From contig JAKAWN010000291.1 of the NCBI GenBank assembly GCA_021827245.1, forward strand, positions 1 to 8,926: DNA of 8,926 nucleotides, written 5' to 3'. This document shows, in pieces, positions 1 through 6,558 of the stretch. Source of the stretch: Acidobacteriota bacterium (GTDB lineage Bacteria > Acidobacteriota > Terriglobia > UBA7540). Under the pieces are notes generated by a model that was given only the letters and a program-made list of their open reading frames with translations, ran no database searches and had not been told where the DNA came from. Position numbers and translations under genes: made by a program. Positions within the stretch are counted from its first letter, which is position 1. Each line of letters starts with the position of its first letter.

Positions 1-2
1 GG

Positions 3-182
3 CTGGGACCGGGGGAGCGCGCGGACGGCGTGGCCCTGTTCGAGCGGCCACCGTACAAGATGTCTAACGAAACGCTTTTGCTCCAAATGGCGGAAGCGGG
101 AGCCGTGGATAGGCCGGCGCTCGCGCCGATAGGATTTGGGGTCAGCACGCCCGAGGAGGGACCGAATGGCCGGGGAAAATGA
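3..182 (+). CDS. C-terminal end of an unidentified protein, 5' end outside window
   Basis: This frame is open from the window edge to a TGA at 180-182 and gives about 59 residues, including the stretch ALFERPPYKMSNETLLLQMA. The other two forward frames stop at about 65 and 130. The reading frame overlaps the start of the VirB10-like gene by 17 bases, which suggests translational coupling within one operon, so a secretion-system or element-associated protein is a reasonable guess. I do not recognise the family. The segment lacks hydrophobic stretches and does not resemble the end of VirB9 as I know it. The main support is the open frame plus the overlap geometry, so confidence is modest. Confidence 0.4.
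   Translation: MGPGERADGVALFERPPYKMSNETLLLQMAEAGAVDRPALAPIGFGVSTPEEGPNGRGK
153..159 (+). promoter_or_regulatory. Ribosome binding site deciding the VirB10-like start
   Basis: GAGGAGG lies 6 bases before the ATG at 166. This favours ATG 166 over the upstream in-frame TTG at 136, which would add ten residues and has no comparable site. Confidence 0.8.
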
Positions 183-1623
183 AATGCGAGTTGGCGCGCC
201 AGGGAAAGGAAGCGCTGAGGAAGAATCCAGGGAACTCGAGGAGAAAGGGAGCGCTGCACGTCCTCAGTGGCTTGACGTCTTTCGTCAAGCCTTCGAGAAG
301 GCGCGGCGGGAACAAGGAGAAGCTCCGAGCAGGCGTGAACTGGGGCGCGACCGAAGCCGAACGCTGATTCTCCTGGTCGGAGCGGCGATTGCCGTGCTGG
401 TGCTCTTCCTGGTCGTGTTCTCTACACCAGACAGTGCCCGCAGGCGTCTAATGGCGAGTGCGCCGAGGTCACCGAATTTGGGGCGCAGAGTGACGCCTGG
501 GCAACAGTCCTCCGGACCGGCCGGCTCGGTGACGCCGTTGCTCAATGCAACTCCTCAGCCGGTGGGATCACGGAGCAGCCAAACGGTTACTGCGGAAGAT
601 GTAGGAAGGACAGCCCGGCCCGAGCAGGGAGCTTTTGGAGCCCCGCCAACATTCACCCCGCCAGCAAGCCCTGCGACCTTACGGCACTCGGGGAAATACG
701 CCCTCGGGAGAATCAATTTCCCCGGAGCCCGGTCCTCATCGGCATCTGCTCGTGAAATCCCGCCCAGACAACCTGGTGCCAGTGGATCAAGAGCGAACTC
801 AGAAGCTTTGAAAGACCTCCAGAAGCCTTCGCTGGTCTTTGTTCGCAGCATGTCACCTGCGAGAGCGATTCCGGCTCCGCAAGCCGCTCTTGCCAGCGTT
901 GACGATAGCTCGATCATGACGGAACTGCCTGCTGGCACGCGGCTCGTGGCTCGTCTGCAATCCGTCGTGAGCACAGCGGTTCAGGCGCCGGTGGTCGCAG
1001 CGATTGAGTACAACTACGAACGGGATGGCGAAATCGTTGTTCCCGCGGGCACCCTGGCCTTGGGGAAACTCGCGCAGGTCGATCCGTCTGGCGATATAGG
1101 CATTCACTTTGATGCGCTGCAGATACCAGGTGGCACAAGCGAGAAAATCGATGCCACGGCAATGAGTTTGAATTACGGCCCTCTCAAGGGGCACGTGAGC
1201 GGGAAAGGGACAGCAAAGCGGTTCCTAGTGCGATCGCTGACGGGTATCGGCACGGTGGCTGCATATCTGGTTGGTGCTGGTGGCGGCACCGGCTTTAACG
1301 GGCCGCTCTCCGAGAGCAGCCTTTTGCGGGACCGAATCGCTTCGAACATCGGCATGGCCGGCGATCAGGAACTGAACAGTCTGGCATTCAACCAGCACAT
1401 TATCGTGAAGGTTCCCGGGAACACGCGGTTTTTCATCGTGCTAGAGAAAGGAGCAGTGGCAAACGGCACTCAAGCACGGCCTTCAGCCCAGGCTTCCAAG
1501 GCCCAAAGCAGCGCTTTACCCACCCTCGACGAGCTGCGGCAGCTCTTGCAATTAAAGCAGGAACTCGGTGATATGGTTCAGCAGGCTGGAACGCAAAGTG
1601 CCGCTGCTGGGCCGCGGCAATAG
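166..1623 (+). CDS. virB10: VirB10/TrbI-like type IV secretion protein
   Basis: The predicted 485-residue protein has the VirB10/TrbI layout. A charged cytoplasmic N-terminus (1-65) is followed by one membrane helix (about 66-86, LILLVGAAIAVLVLFLVVF), a long Pro/Ser/Gly-rich periplasmic linker (about 90-245), and a C-terminal beta-rich domain (about 252-430). That domain carries family-like stretches: PAGTRLVARLQSVVS, then VVPAGTLALGKL, and near its end FNQHIIVKVPGNTRFFIVL. A short helical tail follows (about 451-473). In the family, VirB10 spans inner and outer membranes and links the energising ATPases to the outer-membrane core complex. The gene overlaps the preceding frame by 17 bases, and the next gene starts just after its stop, so it sits in an operon. 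The family assignment rests on layout and motif pattern; whether it belongs to a conjugative or an effector system cannot be told from this gene alone. Confidence 0.88.
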   Translation: MAGENEMRVGAPGKGSAEEESRELEEKGSAARPQWLDVFRQAFEKARREQGEAPSRRELGRDRSRTLILLVGAAIAVLVLFLVVFSTPDSARRRLMASAPRSPNLGRRVTPGQQSSGPAGSVTPLLNATPQPVGSRSSQTVTAEDVGRTARPEQGAFGAPPTFTPPASPATLRHSGKYALGRINFPGARSSSASAREIPPRQPGASGSRANSEALKDLQKPSLVFVRSMSPARAIPAPQAALASVDDSSIMTELPAGTRLVARLQSVVSTAVQAPVVAAIEYNYERDGEIVVPAGTLALGKLAQVDPSGDIGIHFDALQIPGGTSEKIDATAMSLNYGPLKGHVSGKGTAKRFLVRSLTGIGTVAAYLVGAGGGTGFNGPLSESSLLRDRIASNIGMAGDQELNSLAFNQHIIVKVPGNTRFFIVLEKGAVANGTQARPSAQASKAQSSALPTLDELRQLLQLKQELGDMVQQAGTQSAAAGPRQ

Positions 1624-1632
1624 GGGGTCTTG

Positions 1633-1992
1633 ATGGGGATTGCTCCAAACTGGAAACCACTTGAGGCCAGACTCGGGCCCAAGCGGTGTGTCGGGTTCAT
1701 GTTCATGGGCCGAATTAATGGCCTGTACGTCTACCACCATGGAATAGCTCGGATGCCTCTCTATCTGGATGACGAGGGTCAGTGTTACGTGTGTCGTGGT
1801 GGTACGAATTACGAGAAGGGGGACTTTGACGCGGAGCTTCGCAAGATTGCAGAGGCTCTAGCCGCGATCGATGAGACGCTCGAGAGCGTCTACGATGACG
1901 CGTATATCGCGCGGAAAGAAGAGGCTTTGCGCAGGGCTGGCATTCCGTTCCTTCACCTCGAGATTGAGCCAGAAGACATTTCCATCAACTAG
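1633..1992 (+). CDS. Small conserved-looking hypothetical protein in the secretion operon
   Basis: The frame encodes 119 residues from ATG 1633. AGGGGG (1622-1627) lies 5 bases upstream and overlaps the VirB10-like stop codon, so the two genes are very likely translationally coupled. An in-frame TTG sits immediately before the ATG, but the ATG is the better start. The protein has no signal peptide or membrane helix and is probably cytoplasmic. Its first half looks beta-rich (CVGFMFMGRINGLYVYHHG) and holds a C-x2-C pair (Cys51, Cys54). Residues 66-101 are acidic and helical, and the C-terminus is LHLEIEPEDISIN. I do not recognise the family. A single CxxC is not enough to claim metal binding. 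Its position directly after a VirB10-like gene suggests an accessory role in the same system, by context only. Confidence 0.75.
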   Translation: MGIAPNWKPLEARLGPKRCVGFMFMGRINGLYVYHHGIARMPLYLDDEGQCYVCRGGTNYEKGDFDAELRKIAEALAAIDETLESVYDDAYIARKEEALRRAGIPFLHLEIEPEDISIN

Positions 1993-2078
1993 ATCTCTGT
2001 TCTTCCCTTCGGTGATCATCTTTGGATCCCTTTGTCGCTTTCTGGCGGTGAGGTAACCTGCGGCCGGGGGATGAAGCC

Positions 2079-2663
2079 ATGCCTTTTCGGACTCGTCGCT
2101 TCTTCTGGCTGGGCGTGCCTCACTGGCCCATCAGCCGTTTCAAGCGCGCGCCGGCAGAATTCATCTACGCAACCATTCGCTCTTTCCGCGGCGGCTTCCA
2201 GACCGGGGCGATCGCTGCGGGCCGCAGCAGTGGGCGAGCGAGGCCAAAACACCCGTTCTGGCTGACTCTGTTCTTGATCTGTTTTGCGGTAGCGGCAGCA
2301 GCTGAAATCTCTGTGTGGCGTCCTTCTGTGCTTCTGGTTTTCGCAATGATTTTCGATCTCGCGATTCTCTTCGGCAGCAGGTTCTCCCGACGTTGTTATG
2401 CACTGAGGAAGCTGGCGCAAGTCATATTCTCGGTGTGTGTGCTCTACGTTTTTTGGACCCTGCTGAACTGGCGACCGTTGTGGCGCATCGTGGGCCCTTT
2501 CGGACTTACCCGCCGAGAAGCGGGGTTCTGGTCAATCTTGGCGGCCATTCTCCTTTGGTGGGTGAGTGTTATCTGGATTGCTTTCGCGCGTCCTTATCGC
2601 TTGCAAGGCACTCGCGAATTCCGCTCAGCGACCACTAGCTCGTTTGGTCGCAACGGTCACTGA
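2079..2663 (+). CDS. Unidentified four-helix integral membrane protein
   Basis: ATG 2079 is preceded by GGGGGA (2065-2070) at 8 bases and opens a 194-residue frame. The first 58 residues are rich in Arg and aromatics. Four hydrophobic segments follow at about 60-80, 82-100, 113-131 and 150-170, with Arg/Lys-rich loops such as RFSRRCYALRK that would favour a cytoplasmic side. The C-terminus is short and polar. This layout is hard to get by chance from a shadow frame, and overlapping frames lack it. No motif lets me name it. It is about 86 bases downstream of the small hypothetical gene and may belong to the same transcript. Small multi-helix proteins occur in type IV secretion loci, but nothing in the sequence identifies this one as VirB3, VirB6 or TrbL. 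Confidence 0.6.
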   Translation: MPFRTRRFFWLGVPHWPISRFKRAPAEFIYATIRSFRGGFQTGAIAAGRSSGRARPKHPFWLTLFLICFAVAAAAEISVWRPSVLLVFAMIFDLAILFGSRFSRRCYALRKLAQVIFSVCVLYVFWTLLNWRPLWRIVGPFGLTRREAGFWSILAAILLWWVSVIWIAFARPYRLQGTREFRSATTSSFGRNGH

Positions 2664-2792
2664 GACGAAGACCCCAGCACTTCCATAGTTTGGAACTGAC
2701 AAGACACTGATCGCACGTTTGATCGCTACCTGAACTACGCAAAAATTAACCTGCGTGCGCGGAGGGACGGCCCGGGTGTATAAGGGTGTCCG

Positions 2793-4427
2793 TTGACCAC
2801 GTTGAAAGGATGGTTAAGACCGATTCTCTCAAAACGACAGATGAACAGATTCCGGCTTGGGCGCACGTACGCTATCTTTCAAGCATTCACTGTCGTCGTA
2901 TTGGTTGCCATTTGCTCGCTCGTATCTGTTCCGCCGTCAACGGCCCGCGCCAAACCGAATTCGTCATCCAATCGCGTAATTGGAGCCCACGATGCGCGTT
3001 TTAACGGCGCACGGGCATACATCCGCGAGGCGATGCGCCGAGAGAGGCTGCCCTCGGTCGCAGTGGCCGTAGCGAAGAACGGAAAGATCATCTGGCAGCA
3101 AGCATTCGGCTGGGCGAATGTTGAAACGAGACAGCGAGCTACGCCGGGAACCATGTACTCGCTTGCTTCGACGACAAAGCCGTTCACGGCTACCGCAGTG
3201 ATGCAGCTTGTCGAGCAGGGCAAAATCAGGCTGGACGCTCCAGCAAACGAGTATCTGGGTATGGCGAAGCTCAAGGGATACGCCGGCAACGCCGGCGGTG
3301 CCACGATCCGGCGAATCCTTAGCCATACGTCCGGGCTTCCACCCTTCTGGCAGTTCTTGTACGCCGACGAGGACCAGGCACCGCCTTCGATGGAAACCAC
3401 GATTCGAAGGTACGGGATTCTGGTCACACCGCCGGGAGCGATCTATCAATATTCCAATCTTGGCTATGGCATTTTGGGTTACATCATCTCACGCGTATCC
3501 CGGATGAGTTACGCGGAGTACATGCGGACGCATGTGTTTCTGCCTCTTAGACTGCGACACACGGCGGTTGGCATTCCACCGGGTTTGGCGCGCTACGCGG
3601 CCGTTCGCTACGACCGAGTGAAGCTGGGACCACTTCCCTCGTACACCGTCACCCACGTCGGCGCCTCGGCAATATATTCGAGCGCGCACGACCTAGTGCG
3701 GTTTGGTATGTTCCAACTCGGGGATCACCTGGCCGGACAGCAGCCGATTTTGACGAACGCAACCATCAATCAAATGCACAAGCCGGTAGTGCCGATAGGC
3801 TTTCATGGTGCGGAGTACGCGCTGGGCTGGTTCGTTCAACCAGACGACCACGGCTATGTGGATATCTTTCATCCGGGGGAGATGCCGGGCACCACAGCGT
3901 GCCTGAGCCTTTACCCTGCCGCCAATCTGACGGTAGCAGTGCTTACCAACAGGAACATTGGGAGTCTCGCTATCCAACCCATTTCTCAGCACATCGTCGC
4001 GGCGGTACTGGCGAAATATGCCGTCTCGCTGCTTGCCAATCCTCACCAATACGCGCCTCCGCCCGACCTGCGTTACAAGCTCGTGCGTCAACTGGCGGGG
4101 CGGTGGGCGGGCCACATTCGTACTTGGCAGGCCAGGATTCCCCTCGAGATGGATTTCCGGCCGGACGGCGACATTCACATCAAGTTGGGGGACGAACTGA
4201 AAACGCTTCTGGATGATGCCCGCTGGGACGGGCACGAGCTCGTCGCTTTTTTCCCCGGGGAAGTCCCCACACCAGACGCCGATCGCCGTCGCACGTTCCT
4301 TAGGCTGGATTTATGGCTACGCGATGGGAACCTATCCGGTGAAATCAACGCCGTAGCGGTCCACCATCGCGAATACTATTCGCTCCCATCGTGGGTGAAA
4401 CTGGCGCGTGTCGCGGGAAGAAACTAG
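2793..4427 (+). CDS. Exported serine hydrolase, beta-lactamase/DD-peptidase fold (class C-like)
   Basis: The 544-residue frame carries the three active-site signatures of the penicillin-recognising serine hydrolases: S126-T-T-K129 (SxxK), Y220-S-N222 (YxN) and H360-P-G362 (in place of KTG, as in class C-like esterases and peptidases). A hydrophobic segment (about 30-47) ending in TARA at about residue 53 looks like a Sec signal with a long N-region. Residues about 425-544 form an extra beta-rich C-terminal domain of the kind often found in such hydrolases. Known relatives include DD-peptidases, esterases and D-amino-acid-acting enzymes; the substrate cannot be predicted. The start is uncertain: TTG 2793 has AAGGG 6 bases upstream, while ATG 2841 would give a tidier signal peptide but has no visible ribosome site. 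Lying between secretion genes, it may be cargo or may act on peptidoglycan for the secretion apparatus. Confidence 0.92.
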   Translation: MTTLKGWLRPILSKRQMNRFRLGRTYAIFQAFTVVVLVAICSLVSVPPSTARAKPNSSSNRVIGAHDARFNGARAYIREAMRRERLPSVAVAVAKNGKIIWQQAFGWANVETRQRATPGTMYSLASTTKPFTATAVMQLVEQGKIRLDAPANEYLGMAKLKGYAGNAGGATIRRILSHTSGLPPFWQFLYADEDQAPPSMETTIRRYGILVTPPGAIYQYSNLGYGILGYIISRVSRMSYAEYMRTHVFLPLRLRHTAVGIPPGLARYAAVRYDRVKLGPLPSYTVTHVGASAIYSSAHDLVRFGMFQLGDHLAGQQPILTNATINQMHKPVVPIGFHGAEYALGWFVQPDDHGYVDIFHPGEMPGTTACLSLYPAANLTVAVLTNRNIGSLAIQPISQHIVAAVLAKYAVSLLANPHQYAPPPDLRYKLVRQLAGRWAGHIRTWQARIPLEMDFRPDGDIHIKLGDELKTLLDDARWDGHELVAFFPGEVPTPDADRRRTFLRLDLWLRDGNLSGEINAVAVHHREYYSLPSWVKLARVAGRN

Positions 4428-4452
4428 GTGACTCGCTGGGCAGTAACGTGGT

Positions 4453-4806
4453 GTGGTGCCGCCTTCTGTTCAGGCACCTTCCCGAGAGAATAAGGCTACT
4501 GATCTCACAATTGGCCGCTACCTATCCCCAAGCGAAGGCTTTGATCGACTACGCCCGCCCGCTTCCTACTTTCGCGATTCCAGGGCCCCGTCGGCATGTG
4601 CCGGATTGTTTTACTTCGCGGAGCGGGACTGTCTGTTGGTGTATTCCGTCAAGGACGCCGAAGGTCATTACCCCGTTGATTCCAAAGCCATTTTTGATAT
4701 TACAAGAGCGTTTAGCTTGGCACGCGCCTGCCCTGATGGGTGGTCCGCGCCAGTCCCTTCAAGGAATCCCAAGAGACCCATTGAGCGGATGTTGGACCCC
4801 AGATAA
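4453..4806 (+). CDS. Doubtful hypothetical ORF between hydrolase and pilin genes
   Basis: A GTG-initiated frame of 117 residues fills most of the gap between the hydrolase and the pilin promoter. Its middle part (GLFYFAERDCLLVYSVKDAE) reads like folded-protein sequence. However, I see no convincing ribosome site before 4453, the ends are Pro/Arg-rich and disordered-looking, and a second overlapping forward frame (4391-4831) is also open. It has no signal peptide or membrane helix, and I do not recognise it. It could be a small real gene, a decayed remnant, or chance; the sequence alone does not decide between them. Confidence 0.28.
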   Translation: MVPPSVQAPSRENKATDLTIGRYLSPSEGFDRLRPPASYFRDSRAPSACAGLFYFAERDCLLVYSVKDAEGHYPVDSKAIFDITRAFSLARACPDGWSAPVPSRNPKRPIERMLDPR

Positions 4807-4878
4807 GCGCAGTACCAGCCGCTTTGAGTAGTTCAGCTGGCGCGGCCGGTTCGTGTCGTGAAGGCCTTCCCCACTTTT

Positions 4879-4907
4879 TTGACAATTCCGCGAACTCACC
4901 TTAGGTT
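4879..4907 (+). promoter_or_regulatory. Sigma70-type promoter upstream of the pilin gene
   Basis: A consensus -35 TTGACA (4879-4884) is followed by a 17-base spacer and a weak -10 TAGGTT (4902-4907). Transcription would start near 4914 and leave a leader of about 70 bases before ATG 4986. The leader contains a CCCAC/GTGGG inverted pair (4912-4916 and 4932-4936) and two copies of TTTGCTCC (4921-4928, 4939-4946). The pilin gene may therefore be expressed separately from the upstream genes. Confidence 0.5.
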
Positions 4908-4985
4908 GCCTCCCACTTCGTTTGCTCCTTCGTGGGCATTTGCTCCAGGGGAGAAAGCGAACGAACCGAAAAGGGGGCAAGTTCG

Positions 4986-5345
4986 ATGAAGCTGAAATTG
5001 AGCCAAGGCTGGAAGAAAGTCCTGGCCGTATCCGCTGTCTGCTGCATCCTGGCGAGTCAGTACGCCTGGGCGCAAAACCTCGGGAGCCAGCCCCAATTCA
5101 ATGTGGCTGTTCAAGGGCAGACCGCTTCCCAGCCGGAAGGCGCGTTCCTGAATTTTATCAACTGGATTGGCAACGTGATCGCACCGGTGGGTGCAGCGGG
5201 TGCCGTTGTGGCGGCGATTGTTTCCTGGATGCATGGGCGAGGGGCTGGCCGGTGGCTCACCGCTGCCGCAGCCTTACTGGCCGTTTCCGGGCTGACTCGA
5301 CTCATTGAGTTCTGGATTACCAACGGTACGGGAGGCGTGACCTAA
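4986..5345 (+). CDS. VirB2/TrbC-like pilin subunit precursor
   Basis: The 119-residue product starts at ATG 4986, with AAGGGGG (4971-4977) 8 bases upstream; an in-frame GTG at 4932 would add 18 residues but lacks such a site. It has a basic N-terminus and a signal peptide with an Ala-X-Ala site after residue 29 (YAWA, then QN). A polar stretch of about 25 residues follows, then two hydrophobic helices (about 57-82, with GNVIAPVGAAGAVVAAIVSW, and about 87-111). They are separated by a short basic loop, MHGRGAGRW. This is the layout of VirB2/TrbC pilins, which are cleaved, stored in the inner membrane and polymerised into the conjugative pilus or secretion tip. With the VirB10-like gene it supports a type IV secretion locus. 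Pilins are recognised mainly by layout, so the exact subfamily is open. Confidence 0.78.
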   Translation: MKLKLSQGWKKVLAVSAVCCILASQYAWAQNLGSQPQFNVAVQGQTASQPEGAFLNFINWIGNVIAPVGAAGAVVAAIVSWMHGRGAGRWLTAAAALLAVSGLTRLIEFWITNGTGGVT

Positions 5346-5377
5346 ACCGCAGCGCCACGCGCCAGCCCCGCGGAGGT

Positions 5378-5420
5378 GGCAGGCAGTCAGGGAAAGGAGA
5401 GATCCAACAGGCTGCCTGCC
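5378..5420 (+). repeat. 9-bp perfect inverted repeat in the pilin-downstream gap
   Basis: GGCAGGCAG (5378-5386) and CTGCCTGCC (5412-5420) are perfect complements around a 25-base loop that holds a ribosome-site-like AAAGGAGAGA. No T-run follows, so it is not an obvious intrinsic terminator. A transcript hairpin between the pilin and the next gene, for stability or attenuation, is plausible. Confidence 0.55.
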
Positions 5421-5473
5421 GAACTCCGCTCAAGTCGCGAGGGAATTTCGCTCGAAAGAGGAAGGGATCGCCA

Positions 5474-5665
5474 ATGGCTGTTCCACAACTATTGAACGAC
5501 ATCATTCAAGTCCTGATGGATCTCGCACCCGCGGCAGCTCTCGTATCCGTTACATGGAACGGCAGTGATCGACGACCCATTTGCGTTACTCCGTGCCGAT
5601 CACGCTTCGGCCTGTCCGGTATCGCTGCTACTGAGTATCGGCGGAAGGCCCGTAAATCCCCGTGA
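5474..5665 (+). pseudogene. 5' remnant of a secretion-cluster gene, truncated
   Basis: ATG 5474 has a strong ribosome site (AGAGGAAGGG, about 5458-5467, 6 bases upstream) and opens with an amphipathic and hydrophobic start, MAVPQLLNDIIQVLMDLAPA. That suits a membrane-associated protein placed just after a pilin, where VirB3/TrbD-type genes often lie. From about residue 27 the character changes to Arg/Cys/Ser-rich sequence with no hydrophobic segment, and the frame stops at 5665 after 63 residues. The simplest reading is that the native 3' part has been replaced by unrelated DNA at about 5550-5570. The join cannot be placed exactly without an intact homolog. A genuine 63-residue gene is possible but less likely given the abrupt change. 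Confidence 0.45.
5565..5603. repeat. 7-bp inverted repeat at the proposed breakpoint
   Basis: GTGATCG (5565-5571) and CGATCAC (5597-5603) are perfect complements separated by 25 bases, where the truncated gene loses coherence. A 7-bp pair at this spacing can occur by chance, but its position at the join is noted. Confidence 0.35.
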
Positions 5666-5735
5666 TCTTATCCCCTGTGTGGCGCAGGTGGTGCTGAGCT
5701 GACCGCGATGGCGAACCGAGAGTCATCAAGTGAAA
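5628..5735 (-). pseudogene. Possible decayed tyrosine-recombinase C-terminus
   Basis: Read on the minus strand, the last 35 codons before the stop at 5628-5630 give AQHHLRHTGDKITGIYGPS near the end. This resembles the end of tyrosine recombinases, where a (G/R)H box is followed about ten residues later by the catalytic Tyr in a T..IY context. Nothing upstream in this frame resembles the rest of an integrase: the expected HxxR box and catalytic domain are absent. At most it is a short fragment. It lies next to a tRNA-derived attachment-like scar, where an integrase gene would be expected, which is why it is listed despite low confidence. Chance similarity is a real alternative. Confidence 0.2.
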
Positions 5736-5810
5736 GGCCTGACGCTTTTGGGCGAGTTGCCACGTTTCCCGCGCAGGTGACCATATGATCCTGCCAGAGC
5801 GGGCCACAGT

Positions 5811-5830
5811 TTTACGGACATTTACGGACA
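5811..5830 (+). repeat. Two adjacent copies of TTTACGGACA
   Basis: TTTACGGACA occurs twice head to tail without a spacer. The core TTTACGG also occurs once on the minus strand near 5649-5657. The pair lies about 75 bases from the tRNA-Asn fragment. Direct repeats this close to an attachment core could be arm-type integrase or excisionase sites; that role is inferred. Confidence 0.6.
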
Positions 5831-5905
5831 ATTGAGGAGGGTTTGGAAGGCTCCTTTGGGCCGTAAGCGACACCAAAGAAAGCACTTGGATTTTACCCCA
5901 AAAAT

Positions 5906-5947
5906 CTGTTAACCGAAGGGTTGCTAGTTCAAATCCAGGCGGCACGA
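5906..5947 (+). other. tRNA-Asn(GUU) 3' half without 5' half: attachment-site-like scar
   Basis: The stretch begins with the anticodon loop CTGTTAA (5906-5912, anticodon GTT). It continues with the 3' strand of the anticodon stem CCGAA, a GGGTT variable loop, a T-arm around TTCAAAT (5928-5934), and an acceptor-like end GGCACGA (5941-5947). The 5' strand of the anticodon stem (TTCGG expected) is missing: AAAAT precedes the loop. No D-arm or 5' acceptor strand is present. The T-stem has mismatches (GCTAG against CCAGG), so the copy is slightly decayed, and no CCA follows. Integrases of islands and ICEs commonly recombine within tRNA 3' halves and leave such a copy at the far end of the element. 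By polarity the element would lie to the left. Confidence 0.68.
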
Positions 5948-6155
5948 CGGGCCTGGAAAAGAGAAGACATGAGTTGGTGCTGCCAAATTCCCATGCGGCG
6001 CTGGCCGGCCGGGGCGACCGCAGTGCGGCCTCGCCTCATTCACGACCAGTCCGTTTCTTCCCGTGCTGCGGAGCTATCTCCCCCCAAGCTCATCCCGACA
6101 CTCCGCGGGGGGCCGAAGAGCGTTCCACGACGGGGGCGCAAATCCGGCACTGTTC

Positions 6156-6175
6156 TGGTGTCACTAATGGTGTCA
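6156..6175 (+). repeat. TGGTGTCA repeated at a 12-base period
   Basis: TGGTGTCA occurs at 6156-6163 and 6168-6175, separated by CTAA. Two same-face direct repeats about one helical turn apart could be a protein-binding site. No adjacent gene start makes the role clear. Confidence 0.4.
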
Positions 6176-6193
6176 ATTGGTTCGCGGATTCCG

Positions 6194-6209
6194 TGCGCAT
6201 AGCTGCGCA
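6194..6209. repeat. Small perfect hairpin TGCGCA-TAGC-TGCGCA
   Basis: Two self-complementary TGCGCA hexamers flank a 4-base loop and give a 6-bp stem. No T-run follows, so it is not a canonical terminator. Confidence 0.35.
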
Positions 6210-6558
6210 ATGCTGCGGAGAGGGAATGTCGACAAGTTCTTACGACTAAAGGAGTTATTTGCTTAACTGCGCGTTGGTGCGGAGTGCTGCGGGATAGCCC
6301 CGAAGGGATTACAGATCATCAATGTAAAACTTTGAAAGTCACTGTGCAAGTTTTCGGGTTTTCTAGCCCACGATCTTTCGCGCCAGAAGCCAGCTGAAGA
6401 GAGAGTTAGGTCGGAATGGCTTCCAAACTACCAGGGCCATGTGATCGTTTGAGGGGTAATCGGCTTAGGTGAGCGCAATGGCGATTTATCACTCGTCGCG
6501 CGTGTCCGTCCGGATTCGGAGATCAGGGAACAGAGAACTGGGATTGCGAGAATAGCAA

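Noticed and set aside
2016..2420. Minus-strand frames opposite the membrane protein gene
   Set aside because: They are Arg/Ser/Pro/Gln-rich shadows of the + frame, which has four clear hydrophobic helices and a ribosome site.
4391..4831. A 146-codon + frame overlapping the hydrolase end
   Set aside because: It overlaps the hydrolase end in another frame, has no ribosome site, and its sequence is Arg/Pro/Cys-rich; the competing frame at 4453 looks slightly more protein-like.
4860..4884. GAAGGCCTTC palindrome followed by a T-run as an intrinsic terminator
   Set aside because: The palindrome has no loop, so only a 3-bp stem could form in RNA, and the T-run belongs to the -35 box of the pilin promoter.
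5366..6110. CCCCGCGGAG (5366-5375) and CTCCGCGGGG (6101-6110) as a long-range inverted repeat
   Set aside because: Many 10-base complementary pairs are expected by chance in a window of this length, and both copies are simple GC-rich sequence.
5921..6249. Two overlapping + frames (5921-6202 and 5974-6249) as genes
   Set aside because: Both are Arg/Ser/Pro-rich, one begins inside the tRNA-Asn fragment, and neither has a ribosome site or family motif.
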